Assembly: GCF_009299795.1 (NCBI RefSeq)
Contig: NZ_VIGP01000002.1
Location: 606,898 to 670,897 of the forward strand
Source of the DNA: Brachybacterium subflavum
GTDB taxonomy: Bacteria > Actinomycetota > Actinomycetes > Actinomycetales > Dermabacteraceae
Direction: 5' to 3'
DNA length: 64,000 nucleotides
Positions 1 to 8,391 of this stretch are shown here, piece by piece (the first letter of the stretch is position 1; each line of letters opens with the position of its first letter). A program made the position numbers and the translations under genes. The notes under the pieces are model-generated. The model was given only the letters and a program-made list of their open reading frames with translations. It made no database searches and had not been told where the DNA came from.

Positions 1-185
1 AGCTCGGTCAGGGCGGGCCAGGCGGCGTCGATCAGCCGCTCGAGCTTCTCCCCGGCCGTGGGGCTGGGGTCCCAGACGCGTACGCGCAGTCCGTGGGCGA
101 GGAAGTAGGCGGCCCATCCGCCGCCGATCGTTCCGGCTCCGACGCATCCGACGGTGTCGATGGTTCCGGGCTCGCGCAGGGGCAT
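1..185 (-). CDS. L-carnitine/3-hydroxyacyl-CoA dehydrogenase, N-terminal part
   Basis: Only the first 61 or so residues are in the window; the gene runs off the left edge. The protein opens with a Rossmann NAD-binding fold, seen as GAGTIGGGWAAYFLAHGL at about residues 16-33, followed by an acidic Asp (VWDPSP) that would bind the ribose of NAD. This is the pattern of the 3-hydroxyacyl-CoA dehydrogenase family, which includes L-carnitine 3-dehydrogenase. It lies 61 bp downstream of a BKACE gene on the same strand. In known carnitine degradation, carnitine dehydrogenase makes 3-dehydrocarnitine and a BKACE enzyme cleaves it with acetyl-CoA, so carnitine dehydrogenase is the best reading. A 3-hydroxybutyryl-CoA dehydrogenase cannot be excluded from the fragment. 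An SD-like GGAGACCACCACACC stretch precedes the ATG. Confidence 0.75.
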   Translation of the reverse strand, partial: MPLREPGTIDTVGCVGAGTIGGGWAAYFLAHGLRVRVWDPSPTAGEKLERLIDAAWPALTE

Positions 186-246
186 GGTGTGGTGGTCTCC
201 TCTTTCCGGGGGTGGTGCTGCTGTGTGTGGTGGTGTGGGACGGGCG

Positions 247-1131
247 TCAGTGGGCGGCGAGCCCGAGGATGTCGCGCGCCTCGTTCGGTGAGGCGACGCG
301 AGCGCCCATGCCCTCGATGAGGGTGCGCGCGCGCTCGACCAGTTGGGCGTTGGTGGCCTTCACGCCCTTGGACAGGTAGAGGTTGTCCTCGAGCCCGACG
401 CGCACGTGCCCTCCGGCGAGGACGGACTGCGCAACCCACGGGAGCTGATGGCGGCCGATGCCGAAGGACGTGAACTGCGCCGTGGCCGGGAGCATGTCCA
501 CCATGGCGGTGAGCAGTCCGGTGCTCACAGGCGCGCCGTAGGGGATGCCCATGCACAGCTGGTACATCGGCGGATCGTCCAGCAGCCCCTCCTCATACAT
601 GACGTTGGCGAACCAGAGGTTGCCGGTGTCGAAGATCTCGAGCTCTGGCTTCACGCCGAGCTCACGGATCCGCGCCGCGCCCTCGCGCATCATGTCGGGG
701 GTCGAGACGTAGATGTTCGAGCCCTCGCCGAAATTCAGGGTGCCGCAGTCCAGGGTGCAGATCTCCGGGCGCAGCGCCTCGACGTGGGCGAGGCGCTCCG
801 CCTGCGGGACCAGGTCGGTGCCGTCGAGGTGGCGGGTGGGGTCCTTCGGATCGATGACGAGGTCGCCGCCCATCCCCGCGGTCATGTTGATGACCGGGTC
901 GACATCGGACTCGCGCACGAGGCGCGCGACCTCGGCGTAGAAGGCGGTCTCGCGCGAGCCCTGACGGGTGCGGGGGTCCCGCACGTGGATGTGGATCACG
1001 GAGGCACCGGCGCGAGCGGCGGCGATCCCGGACTCCGCGATCTCCTGAGCGGTGACCGGGACGTGCTCGCTCTTGCCCGCCGTGTCACCGGCTCCGGTGA
1101 GCGCGCAGGTGAGGATGACGTGACGGTTCAT
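247..1131 (-). CDS. BKACE-family beta-keto acid cleavage enzyme (DUF849)
   Basis: A 294-residue TIM-barrel enzyme of the beta-keto acid cleavage family. These enzymes use acetyl-CoA and a zinc ion to split a beta-keto acid into acetoacetate and a new CoA ester. The zinc-binding HIHVRDP motif is visible at His47 and His49, and a late Glu lies in GLEDN. The open frame extends upstream, but the start chosen is the ATG of [13 protein letters not shown], because family members begin there and GAGGA lies 8 nt before it. With the neighbouring dehydrogenase the likely substrate is 3-dehydrocarnitine, giving betainyl-CoA; the substrate is inferred from context. The gene lies 163 bp downstream of the XRE-TetR regulator and probably shares its transcript or is controlled by it. 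Confidence 0.85.
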   Translation of the reverse strand: MNRHVILTCALTGAGDTAGKSEHVPVTAQEIAESGIAAARAGASVIHIHVRDPRTRQGSRETAFYAEVARLVRESDVDPVINMTAGMGGDLVIDPKDPTRHLDGTDLVPQAERLAHVEALRPEICTLDCGTLNFGEGSNIYVSTPDMMREGAARIRELGVKPELEIFDTGNLWFANVMYEEGLLDDPPMYQLCMGIPYGAPVSTGLLTAMVDMLPATAQFTSFGIGRHQLPWVAQSVLAGGHVRVGLEDNLYLSKGVKATNAQLVERARTLIEGMGARVASPNEARDILGLAAH

Positions 1132-1294
1132 GGGGATGTCCTCGGCTTCGTGTCGTGCTGCTCTGGTCAGGGTCGTGCTGCTGGGGTCTTGCGGTCCTGC
1201 CGCGCGCGGCAGGGGGTGATCGTCGGGTCCGCCGCCGGTCCTGGCGATGCGGAGGGCAAGCGGGTGCACGGACCCGCCAGGGGAAGGCGTCAGG

Positions 1295-2278
1295 TCAGGG
1301 GTGGGCGGCGAGCTCGGCGTCGATGTGAGCATCGACCATGGCGAGCATCTGCTCCGGGCCGAGCAGCCCGGTGAGCACGCGGATCCCGAGCCCGTCGAAG
1401 AGCGCAGTCAGCCGCAGCACGGCGCCCTCGAGGGGCTGCTCGCGGAGGTCGCCCGAAGCGATCCCCTCCGCGACGATGTCCCGCACCGTGCTCTCCCAGC
1501 GGCCGTAGCTCTCGGCGTGGTGCGCCCGGGTCGACTCGCTGTGCGCGGAGATCGCCCAGGTCTGCGCCCAGATCGACCACTCCTCGCGGACGAGCGGCTG
1601 CTGCGGCAGCTGGATCCGCACGAGCGCGCGGAGCCGGTCGAGCGGCGGCTGGGCGGACTCAAGACCCGCGACCTGTCGGTCGTACGCGAGCTTCACGCTG
1701 TACCGCAGGGTCTCCGCGAACAACTCTTCCTTGTCCTCGAAGTGATAGTGGACCGTCGGCGGGGAGACGCCGGCGGCCGCCGCGACCTCGGAGATTCGCA
1801 CCTGGGCGAATCCCCGATCGGCGAAGAGCTTCCACGCCTCCTGGACGATGCGCCGGCGCCGCAGACTGCTCGCGGCGGGCGCCTGGGACTCCCAGGCCGG
1901 CAGCGCGCTGCGCGCCGGCGCGGCCGCCGACTCCGCATCCGAGTCCGAGCCGGTGAGCAGCCAGCTGACCGTCACGCCCGTGATGGTCGCCAGGGCGAAC
2001 AGCTCGTCCGGCTGGAACCGTCGAGCGCCCTTCAAGGACTTCGAGAGCTTCGTCTCCTCGAGCCGCATCTGCCAAGCGACCTCGCGCTGCGACAACCCCG
2101 ACCCCTGGATCGCGGTCCGGAACCGGACCATCCGGGCATGTCGCTGGGCCGAGGCCGGTGACGGCCCGTCGCCGCCTCCGACTGCTGGCGGGCCGCTCGA
2201 CCGCTGTCTCTGAGCCACGAGATCCGCGTCGCCATCCGGGACGCCTCGACGCTCGGGGGGAAGATCTCTCGATGTCAC
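1295..2278 (-). CDS. XRE-TetR fusion transcriptional regulator
   Basis: A 327-residue protein with two DNA-binding domains. Residues about 42-108 form a lambda-repressor-like HTH ([20 protein letters not shown], then [20 protein letters not shown]). A short Ala/Ser/Pro linker follows. Residues about 138-190 are a TetR HTH ([19 protein letters not shown]), and the remainder is a helical ligand-binding domain. The usual TetR length is about 200 residues, so the N-terminal third is extra. The start is uncertain: the GTG at 2278 is used here, but GTG at 2218 is possible. The ATG at 2131 would cut into the first HTH helix. The gene sits directly upstream of the carnitine-type genes on the same strand and probably controls them, as a local ligand-responsive repressor. 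Confidence 0.8.
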   Translation of the reverse strand: MTSRDLPPERRGVPDGDADLVAQRQRSSGPPAVGGGDGPSPASAQRHARMVRFRTAIQGSGLSQREVAWQMRLEETKLSKSLKGARRFQPDELFALATITGVTVSWLLTGSDSDAESAAAPARSALPAWESQAPAASSLRRRRIVQEAWKLFADRGFAQVRISEVAAAAGVSPPTVHYHFEDKEELFAETLRYSVKLAYDRQVAGLESAQPPLDRLRALVRIQLPQQPLVREEWSIWAQTWAISAHSESTRAHHAESYGRWESTVRDIVAEGIASGDLREQPLEGAVLRLTALFDGLGIRVLTGLLGPEQMLAMVDAHIDAELAAHP

Positions 2279-2839
2279 CCGGCGAGACTAGGGGCCACGT
2301 GCGGGAATCGCAAATCCTCGATTCGCCGTTAGCCAAAATCGCAAACATCATGATGTCCGAGCCAGACGCGGCGACCTCGACGAGGTAGAGCTCACGGCTC
2401 GGCTGCTGGCCGAGCGCGGCGCGCGGGAAGTGACCCGCCGCTAAGTTCGCCCCTGGGCACGGATTCGCACGCGCTCCGGGCAGACGGCTCCACTCTCACA
2501 CCGTTGCGGAGTCTCCATCCCTGGCCTCATCCGCCGCACCACCACGGCCCGAGGCGCACCATGACGATCGACCGCACCCCGGCACCCTTACGCCACGAGC
2601 CAACCCCCGACACCGCGTTCTCGGCGAAGGCGGACTTCCCTCGCGGACGAGCGCGGGACGGGCCGCACCGAGCGGGGCCATGACCACGTTCGCGATTGGC
2701 GCCTCGAAGAAATCTCCGCTGAACAGCACACACCTCTCCGACTCGGGCGCCCGAGGTAGGATCGGGCCCAGATCCGTGGGGGAGTTCGGCGGCTCGACGA
2801 CGAGCAGCCACCCCTCCCTGAACAGGCGTGGAGCCTTGG
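2279..2839. other. Gene-poor gap upstream of the XRE-TetR gene
   Basis: I see no convincing gene in these 561 bases. Close to the regulator are an inverted repeat GAATCG (2305-2310) / CGATTC (2319-2324) and a perfect palindrome CATCATGATG (2346-2355), in a stretch richer in A and T than its surroundings. They could be promoter or operator elements for the regulator. Short open frames on both strands from 2496 to 2810 have no ribosome binding site and no recognisable protein features. Confidence 0.4.
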
Positions 2840-3046
2840 ATGACCACCCTCGAACTCACTGACCCAGACGGCGACTGCCTCACCATCACCATCGACTGCG
2901 GATCCATCTGGATCACCTGCACCAACGACGTCGACGAGGTGACCGTCGGCCCGTTCGCTCCCAACGATCTGGGCTCGCTCTCCCGAGCCGCAGCCCGGTA
3001 CTCGCGCCCGTGGGCCGAAGCCAACAAGCGGCACCCGCGACGGTGA
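2840..3046 (+). CDS. Small hypothetical protein
   Basis: A 68-residue acidic frame (MTTLELTDPDGDCLTITIDC at the start). The first half alternates hydrophobic and polar residues as in a small beta-sheet protein and carries two Cys residues; the end is basic. The ATG is chosen over the GTG 12 nt upstream because GGAG lies 6 nt before the ATG. I do not recognise the family. It is convergent with the PepSY lipoprotein gene. Good start signal and protein-like composition support it, but a chance frame cannot be ruled out. Confidence 0.5.
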   Translation: MTTLELTDPDGDCLTITIDCGSIWITCTNDVDEVTVGPFAPNDLGSLSRAAARYSRPWAEANKRHPRR

Positions 3047-3228
3047 ACTAACGGTCGACCCTCGGACAACCCCGCGCACTTCTCCCCTGATGAAAAGCGC
3101 CAGTTCAGAGACGATGATCGAGTGATCGAACCTCCGCTCATCGCCGCAGCGCCCGCAGCGGAGCCCAGCACCAACTACGCCGAGCTGATCGGCACCCCAT
3201 TGCTCGTCGCAGTAGCCGCGGTCATGCG

Positions 3229-3894
3229 TCAGTCGTCGAGGCGGGTGCTTCCGGAGTCGACGTCCACGGTGACCTCAGGCGTTTCGTGCTCGGGTCCGAT
3301 GTCGAACTGGTATTCGCGGCGACCGTCGTCCCACTCGAGCTTCCAACCACGCAGGGGCCCGTCGGCCTTCTGCGAGGCCTTGTCCAGCGCGTCGTCGAAA
3401 GTCATCGGACCGGAGAGGTCGATGGCCTTCTCTGTGTCGTTGGTGCTCTCGTGCTCGGAGTGCACGACGTTCCCGCTCACGGCGTCGATCGTCACCTTGT
3501 AGTCGTCGGAGCCGGAGAGGATCTTGACGTCGTACTGCCAGGCGCCCGCCCGGGAGTCGTGGTCGAGCTCGATTGCATGGACGGTGCCCTTCCCGACCTT
3601 CTGGGTGGCGGTGTCGATGGCCGCCTGGGCGTCGATCGGGAACGTGACGTCCCGCAGGTCCGCGTCCGCGGCCGGCTGGTCGTTCACCTCTCCACCCGAG
3701 CCGCGTGCGTCAGCACCCTCGGAGGCGCCGTCCCCGTCGGAGGCGCCACCGACGTCGGACGCGGAGCTCTGCTGCGAGGTGCTCGGCGCCTTGCCCTCAC
3801 CAGCGTCATCGCCGCTGTCGCTGCACGCGCCCAGTGCCGCCATGGCGAGTACGCCCGTGGCAAGGATCGCTGCGGGTCGGTGGATGCGAGTCAT
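3229..3894 (-). CDS. PepSY-domain lipoprotein
   Basis: A secreted lipoprotein of about 221 residues. The N-terminus is a basic start, a hydrophobic stretch and the lipobox LAMAALGAC, so it should be lipidated on Cys and anchored outside the membrane. A low-complexity Ser/Gly/Asp/Glu linker follows, then two PepSY repeats (DAQAAIDTATQKVG with YDVKILSGSDDYKVTIDAVSG, and TFDDALDKASQKADG with YQFDIGPEHETPEVTVDVDSG). PepSY domains are often regulators or inhibitors of secreted proteases, but no partner is nearby, so the role is unknown. Of two adjacent ATGs, the second (3894) has the better spacing, 7 nt, from the SD GGAGG; the first is at 3897. Confidence 0.85.
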   Translation of the reverse strand: MTRIHRPAAILATGVLAMAALGACSDSGDDAGEGKAPSTSQQSSASDVGGASDGDGASEGADARGSGGEVNDQPAADADLRDVTFPIDAQAAIDTATQKVGKGTVHAIELDHDSRAGAWQYDVKILSGSDDYKVTIDAVSGNVVHSEHESTNDTEKAIDLSGPMTFDDALDKASQKADGPLRGWKLEWDDGRREYQFDIGPEHETPEVTVDVDSGSTRLDD

Positions 3895-4094
3895 CATGAT
3901 GCCTCCCTACATGGAATGTCGGGCGCTTCCAACGTATCCGATGGGATCAACCTCGAGAGCTCGGAGCGAGGGCGTGGTCGGAGTCCGGCCTTCGGTGGGA
4001 TCGAGCGTGGCAGATGGCAGACCCCGGGGAGGCAATAGCGGGCATATCGCGACCGAGGGTTTTCAGAACGGGTTGCCAGTGGGATTCTCGCGTG

Positions 4095-4913
4095 ATGAGG
4101 ATCGCGACCTTGAACACGTGGGGCACCCGTGGTGACTGGCCCGAACGGCGCGCGGAAATGGTTCGGCAGTTCTGCGAGCTCGATCCTGACATCATCACGT
4201 TGCAGGAGACCGTCCTCCATGGCGGGCTCGATCAGGCCAGGGAGATCGTCGGGAACACGTACTTCCTAGCCCAGCAGACCGATCGTGAATCGGGCGGCCG
4301 AGGTGTGCCACCGGGTCAGGGCATCACGATCGCCAGCAGATGGCCCCTCGGGCAGGTAGTCGAGTTGAATCTCCATGTCACGGAGAGGACGGGAAACTTC
4401 GCGTGCGCTTGCTTGATCGCTGAAGTGCTCGCACCCGCACCTCTGGGGCGGGTCTGGGTCGCGAACCATTTTCCCGACTACCAGCTCGACCATGAAGTGG
4501 AACGGCAGATGCAAGCGGTCATCGTGGCTCGGGCGCTCGAGGGACTGGTTGCAGAGAAGCCAGGTCACGTGATCGTTGCAGGGGACATGGATGCCGAACC
4601 TGACTCCAGCAGCCTTCGATTCTGGGCCGGCCTTCAAGCGCTCGGCCAGATGAGCGTCTGCTACCGCAGCGTCGTCGACGCTGCAGGACGCGAAGGGAGA
4701 ATTCCGACCTACGTCCCCGAGAATCCGTTCCAGGCGGACCCCGACTGGCCGTTCTGCTGCATCGATCATCTGCTCGTACGGTGCGCCAGCACCGGCCCGA
4801 CTCTTCTGACGACTTCGTGCCGACGAACCTTCGACGCACCCGCTGTCAGCGACCACTACGGGCTGGTCGCCGATCTCTCCCCAGCTCCCGACACCTCGGG
4901 GATCGAACACTGA
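4095..4913 (+). CDS. Endonuclease/exonuclease/phosphatase-family hydrolase
   Basis: A 272-residue cytoplasmic protein of the EEP superfamily, metal-dependent phosphodiesterases that include exonuclease III, sphingomyelinases and inositol phosphatases. The family motifs are in order: the first strand with Asn7 (ATLNTW), the metal-binding Glu38 (DIITLQE), VAGDMDAEPDS with the catalytic Asp pair, and the terminal SDHYGLVADL with its His. There is no signal peptide. The upstream open frame is longer, but family members begin at MRIATLNTWG. It stands alone in a gene-poor stretch, so the substrate (nucleic acid, lipid or other phosphodiester) cannot be told. Confidence 0.8.
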   Translation: MRIATLNTWGTRGDWPERRAEMVRQFCELDPDIITLQETVLHGGLDQAREIVGNTYFLAQQTDRESGGRGVPPGQGITIASRWPLGQVVELNLHVTERTGNFACACLIAEVLAPAPLGRVWVANHFPDYQLDHEVERQMQAVIVARALEGLVAEKPGHVIVAGDMDAEPDSSSLRFWAGLQALGQMSVCYRSVVDAAGREGRIPTYVPENPFQADPDWPFCCIDHLLVRCASTGPTLLTTSCRRTFDAPAVSDHYGLVADLSPAPDTSGIEH

Positions 4914-5025
4914 AGCAAAGCCTGCGAGCGAAAAAAGTGAAGTCTGAGCGAGCCTCACGGCCAAGGCAGGTGGGGCCCGCGATGGAAGGACGGGGCCCGG
5001 CGCTTCGGGAAGCCCTCGACGAGGA

Positions 5026-5059
5026 AGCGCCCCCGCCTCCCGGAGGAGATGGGGGCGCT
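5026..5059 (+). terminator. Hairpin downstream of the EEP gene
   Basis: AGCGCCCCC (5026-5034) pairs perfectly with GGGGGCGCT (5051-5059) around a 16-nt loop that itself contains CTCCCGGAG. It lies about 110 bp after the stop of the EEP hydrolase gene. There is no T-run, as is usual in high-GC actinobacteria, so terminator is the likely but unproven role. A near-identical stem occurs at 5910-5939. Confidence 0.5.
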
Positions 5060-5360
5060 CAGGGTTGCGGGAGTGGCTGCTCTCGCGACGCGGGGACCTC
5101 TCCGACGGTCCACAGAAGAAGCCACCTGACGAGGATGCTACGCCCGAGTTGAGAGCGCTGGTGGTTGAGTGCGAGAGAGCGCTCCCCCTACCTGCAGCAC
5201 GTCCATTGTGGCGGATTCCCGATGATGGTTACCGAGCGGTCACCGCAGGGGCTACGCTTCGCCTCACCGGCCGCCTCGATGGGGGTCAAGACGGCCGGCG
5301 CACCCCATCACCGGGGAGGTCCAGGACCGTGTCATCGGGGGTGGTTCCGGACCTGGCGAC

Positions 5361-5400
5361 CGTGGTGCTCCTCTGCTCGACGAAGCGGAGGAGCACCACG
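5361..5400. terminator. Strong 13-bp hairpin
   Basis: CGTGGTGCTCCTC (5361-5373) is the exact complement of GAGGAGCACCACG (5388-5400), with a 14-nt loop. No T-run follows on either strand. It could end transcription of the minus-strand ORF that stops at 5499, or of a lost plus-strand gene. Confidence 0.5.
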
Positions 5401-5417
5401 GTTACCTCAAGGTAACC
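5400..5417. promoter_or_regulatory. Perfect palindrome, probable operator
   Basis: GGTTACCTCAAGGTAACC has two perfect 8-bp arms around a 2-nt centre. It directly abuts the hairpin at 5361-5400 and lies 9 bp before a second palindrome. The size and symmetry fit a dimeric repressor or MerR-type site. No regulator gene is adjacent. Confidence 0.4.
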
Positions 5418-5426
5418 CATGTCGCT

Positions 5427-5442
5427 CATATGCGCATATGAT
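5427..5442 (+). promoter_or_regulatory. Palindrome CATATGCGCATATG with an overlapping -10-like box
   Basis: CATATGCGCATATG (5427-5440) is a perfect 14-bp palindrome with a central CG, as in LacI-family operators. TATGAT (5437-5442) overlaps its right end and looks like a -10 box. The core TATGCGCATA is identical to the operator at 24861-24874 before the importer/sulfatase locus. No gene follows on the plus strand, so this may be an orphan promoter. Confidence 0.4.
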
Positions 5443-5498
5443 GTTCAACATCCGATTCGGACGGTTCCCTCGCGGCACTGCTTCTCGATGCCCGCCAA

Positions 5499-5777
5499 TC
5501 AATGGAGCCGGCCGGCGATCTTGAAGGCATCGTCGAGAGGCATCATCGACCTGGTCTTCGCGGCGAGGTGCGTCCCGGCGTCCGTGACGTACCGGTCGAC
5601 CTGGAGGATGAAGCCGTCACGGGAAAGGTGGACTGCGCCCTCGGCCCGCGAATGGTCGCTGAACAGGATGACGACATCAGTGTGGATCGAGAGGAAGGGG
5701 TCCTCTCGATCAGCGTGCAGCTGAGCGCCTGGAAAGAGGTGGGTGTGGCTCGCGTGGAGGGCGACGATGTCATCCAT
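5499..5777 (-). CDS. Small hypothetical protein
   Basis: A 92-residue frame whose translation looks like a folded protein, with balanced composition and segments such as DVVILFSDHSRAEG and GFILQVDRYVTDAGTHLAAK. The start ATG has only a distant AGGAG, 12 nt upstream. I do not recognise the family and there is no signal peptide or membrane segment. It is isolated in a region with decayed genes, so it could be a fragment of a larger ancestor. Confidence 0.45.
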   Translation of the reverse strand: MDDIVALHASHTHLFPGAQLHADREDPFLSIHTDVVILFSDHSRAEGAVHLSRDGFILQVDRYVTDAGTHLAAKTRSMMPLDDAFKIAGRLH

Positions 5778-6375
5778 TGGCGAAGGCTACTCCTGGAGGC
5801 CTTCGCAAAGCGGTGCCCCCGCCCGGGCTTCAAGGACAGGAGGGGGCACCGACATCGAGTCTACTGGTTGGACGGGCTGAGCATCACGCGAACGCTGCGG
5901 CACGCGGGAAGCGCCCCACTCCAAAGGGGCTGGGGCGCTCGTCGAGCGGAGCGACGATCCCGCACGAGGCGGCCAGTCCCTGTCACGGAACTCCCGATAG
6001 CCGCCAGCGGCAAAGGCACGCCACTGCTGCACGCGGGCTGACCTTTTCTCGGTCCATGCCCCCAGCGTGGGGTCCTAGTCCTCCCGTTGGCGGTTATCTG
6101 GACCGAGTGACGGCGCGTCCGACAAGGCGAGAAGAGCCCATCTCCCACTGCATCCGGGGCGTCCGCGACCGCCGAAGAAGAGGGCTGCGCAGGTATATGG
6201 GGCCGTGCCTCCATCGGTTCCGGAGCCGATTGTCAGGTGTGCAACGAGGTCTTGTGTGTCTTGACGTTGTGGTCGCCGGGGTAGGGATAGAAGGAACGGG
6301 CCTCTGACCGGCACGATGGGTGGTGCTGAAGCCATGCATCTGCTGGGAGATGCCCCGTTCCATGGCCCACCGTAT
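5778..6375. other. Gene-free stretch before the IS481 remnant
   Basis: Nothing codes convincingly in these 598 bases on either strand. The one structured element is the hairpin at 5910-5939. Long minus-strand frames overlapping 6094-6594 are antisense to the transposase remnant and show no protein features. Confidence 0.4.
5910..5939. terminator. Hairpin AGCGCCCCA / TGGGGCGCT
   Basis: A perfect 9-bp stem (5910-5918 with 5931-5939) around a 12-nt loop. Its arms match the hairpin at 5026-5059 in eight of nine positions, suggesting the same kind of terminator or a small dispersed repeat. It is 130 bp upstream of the minus-strand ORF start, so it is not that ORF's terminator. Confidence 0.4.
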
Positions 6376-6546
6376 GCCCCGCTGACCACTGTCAGAAGAC
6401 ACCGTGCCGTCACCCAGGTGATCGAGCGCGGACGCCCAATCGCCCACGTCGCCTCGGAGTTCCGTATCGCCCGAGCCACGCTGTCGAAGTGGGTGCCTCG
6501 CTATCGGGCGAACGGAGCACCAGCGCTTGAGGACCACTCCAGCGCC
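6376..6546 (+). pseudogene. IS481-family transposase, N-terminal remnant
   Basis: About 57 codons match the N-terminal HTH of IS481-type transposases: an APLT start, then GRPIAHVASEFRIARATLSKW and VPRYRANGAPALEDHSS, the last corresponding to the usual L-x-D-R-S-S linker. The frame then diverges and no DDE catalytic domain follows, so the copy is truncated just after the HTH. No terminal inverted repeats or target duplication could be seen. It marks a past insertion next to the MFS gene and may have removed that gene's original neighbour. Confidence 0.65.
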
Positions 6547-6617
6547 CTTGGTCAGGTGCGCGGGGAAAAACGGCTGCACGTTCGAGTCGATCATGCGCAG
6601 CGGGGTGTCACCGGGTG

Positions 6618-6652
6618 CGTACGTTCGTACTCACTATGAGTACGATCGTACG
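6618..6652. promoter_or_regulatory. 35-bp near-perfect palindromic operator upstream of the MFS gene
   Basis: CGTACGTTCGTACTCA (6618-6633) and TGAGTACGATCGTACG (6637-6652) are inverted copies matching at 15 of 16 positions around a 3-nt centre. The inner part, GTACTCACTATGAGTAC, has the look of a TetR-family operator. It lies 67 bp before the chosen start of the MFS carrier. No TetR gene is adjacent; the IS481 remnant sits where a divergent regulator would be expected. Confidence 0.6.
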
Positions 6653-6719
6653 GCGCTGTGGCGAGTCGTCGCGTTCTCCCTGCGCCGTCACGCGCTTCCC
6701 GAAAGGCGGTCTCCACACC

Positions 6720-7952
6720 GTGTATTCGCTCCTTCTCGCCATGATCTACGTCGCCTTCATCAGTCTCGGGCTCCCGGACTCGCTGGTAGGGGCAGGCTGG
6801 CCCGTCATGCACCGTGACCTGGGCGTTCCCGTGGGTTTTGCTGGCATCATCACGATGATCATCGCCAGCGGCACCATAGTCTCGAGCCTCGCCTCGGAGC
6901 GGGCCACCCGCAGGTTCGGCACCGGCGCGGTGACAGCCGTCAGCGTCGGCATGACCGCGGCCGCCCTTCTGGGGTTCTCCTATTCCGAGTCGTTCTGGAT
7001 GCTGTGCCTATGGGCGATCCCGTACGGGCTCGGCGCGGGTGCGGTCGACGCCGCTCTCAACAACTATGTGGCCCTGCACTACGCCGCGCGGCATATGAAC
7101 TGGCTGCACAGCTTCTGGGGGGTCGGCGCGTCGATCAGCCCCTTCATCATGAGCCGCACCCTCACCGCCGGTCTGGGCTGGTCCAGTGCTTATCTCATCG
7201 TCGGCGCCATCCAGGCCGTCCTCACAGTGCTGCTGATCATCACCCTCCCGCTATGGGGCAGGGTCAACCGCATCGCCCCGGATCGCTATGGGAGCGCGCA
7301 CCGTGAGGACCCCGACGCCGCGCCCGCGGCATCAGGACGTGGCAGCACGCACGTCCCGCTCGCTCGGGCCCTCCGGATCCCGGGGGTGCTCCTAATGCTG
7401 GCCGCCTTCTTCGCCTACTGCGCCCTCGAGAGCACCACGATCCTCTGGGCATCGACGTACCTCGCCACCGATCGGGGCGCCGCCGCCGCCACGGCCGCCG
7501 CCTTCGGCGCGCTCTTCCTGCTGGGCATCACCGCCGGGAGGTTCCTCGCCGGGTTCTTCGCCGACCGGATCGGCGACCGGCACCTGATCCGCGGCGGCTT
7601 CATCAGTGTCGTCGCGGCCGCGGTGATGGTCGTGCTGCCTCTCGGGACTCCCGTGCTCGCCCTCGCTGGGCTCGTGCTGGCGGGGCTCGGATGCGCTCCC
7701 ATCTATCCCGCGATCATCCACTCCACGCCGGCAAACTTCGGCCGGCGCAACTCACAGGCCATCATCGGCATCCAGATGGCCGCCGCCTACACCGGCTCCA
7801 CCCTTGCACCGCCGCTCTTCGGAGCAGTCTCCACCTGGACAGGCATGTGGATCTTTCCGCTGCTTCTGGCCCTCCTGGCGGGTCTCGGCCTGGTCATGTC
7901 CGAACGGCTCAACCGGCTCATCGGGGACCGCCAGGAGTGGCACAGCTTGTGA
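6720..7952 (+). CDS. MFS transporter
   Basis: A 410-residue carrier of the major facilitator superfamily with about 12 hydrophobic segments. Visible features are the early SLGLPDSLVGAGWPVMHRDLG loop, the acidic/aromatic AVDAALNNYVALHY segment, HSFWGVGASISPF in the fifth helix and the second-half loop GRFLAGFFADRIGDR. This resembles FucP/Bcr-like sugar or drug carriers; the substrate is unknown. The GTG at 6720 is chosen because GAAAGGCGG lies 10 nt upstream and the first helix begins there. Longer starts at 6615 and 6636 would fall inside the palindromic operator. A decayed phosphotransferase gene follows. Confidence 0.8.
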   Translation: MYSLLLAMIYVAFISLGLPDSLVGAGWPVMHRDLGVPVGFAGIITMIIASGTIVSSLASERATRRFGTGAVTAVSVGMTAAALLGFSYSESFWMLCLWAIPYGLGAGAVDAALNNYVALHYAARHMNWLHSFWGVGASISPFIMSRTLTAGLGWSSAYLIVGAIQAVLTVLLIITLPLWGRVNRIAPDRYGSAHREDPDAAPAASGRGSTHVPLARALRIPGVLLMLAAFFAYCALESTTILWASTYLATDRGAAAATAAAFGALFLLGITAGRFLAGFFADRIGDRHLIRGGFISVVAAAVMVVLPLGTPVLALAGLVLAGLGCAPIYPAIIHSTPANFGRRNSQAIIGIQMAAAYTGSTLAPPLFGAVSTWTGMWIFPLLLALLAGLGLVMSERLNRLIGDRQEWHSL

Positions 7953-8035
7953 CACACGAAGCCGGTCACTCGCTGCCTGTGGGTGCCTTCCTCACGGGGC
8001 CCCTGCAACCAGATGTCATGTCGACCCCTCGCCTG

Positions 8036-8391
8036 GCGGAGTTCGGCGATACTGCCCGCGACTCAGCGCGCTGTCGCAGCTCTCCATCAGCTCGAGACGC
8101 CAAGGGGTCATCAACACCGACCTGAGTCCCTACACCTTCCTGCTGGACGAGGCCACCGACCGCGTAGGGAACATGGTTGGGCAGGCAGCGAGGCGGGACC
8201 AATCCACTACGACATCGCCTCTGCGGTGATGTGCTCGGAGGACTCCGGCTCAGCCAGCCCTTTCGGGAACTCGGCCCCATTGGGGCAGAGGTTGTCTCCG
8301 AGCCGCCGTGCAGGCGGACTACTTCGGTGAACGTGTCCTCACCCAGGACATGACCGGCATCGAGGATCTTGACGAGAATGCAGCGGCCTGA
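8036..8391 (+). pseudogene. Phosphotransferase (APH-like) family gene, C-terminal remnant
   Basis: Pieces of an aminoglycoside/choline kinase-like phosphotransferase can be read in order but in alternating frames: AVAALHQLE, then GVINTDLSPYTFLLDEATDR (the catalytic-loop region, normally G-D-x-x-P-x-N-F-L), then GPIHYDIASAVM, then VQADYFGERVLTQDMTGIED with a TGA at 8389. At least three frame changes are needed and the N-terminal half is missing. The usual catalytic Asp region is also altered (NTDLSP). The assignment rests on motif memory of the family and not on a search. Confidence 0.5.

Larger units (their letters stand above)
4914..5498. other. Gene-free stretch with several inverted repeats
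   Basis: No supportable gene in 585 bases. It holds one strong hairpin after the EEP gene (5026-5059), a 13-bp-stem hairpin (5361-5400) and two perfect palindromes (5400-5417 and 5427-5440), each listed separately. Short frames in it have neither SD nor protein-like composition. It reads as leftover regulatory DNA of genes that have been lost. Confidence 0.4.

Noticed and set aside
2496..2729. Short minus-strand frame upstream of the XRE-TetR gene
   Set aside because: No SD, biased Arg/Gly/Ser composition and no recognisable motif.
5065..5524. Overlapping short plus-strand frames
   Set aside because: They run through hairpins and palindromes and lack start signals; unlikely to be genes.
7966..8280. 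Minus-strand frame opposite the phosphotransferase remnant
   Set aside because: The plus strand carries ordered family motifs, so the minus frame is a shadow.
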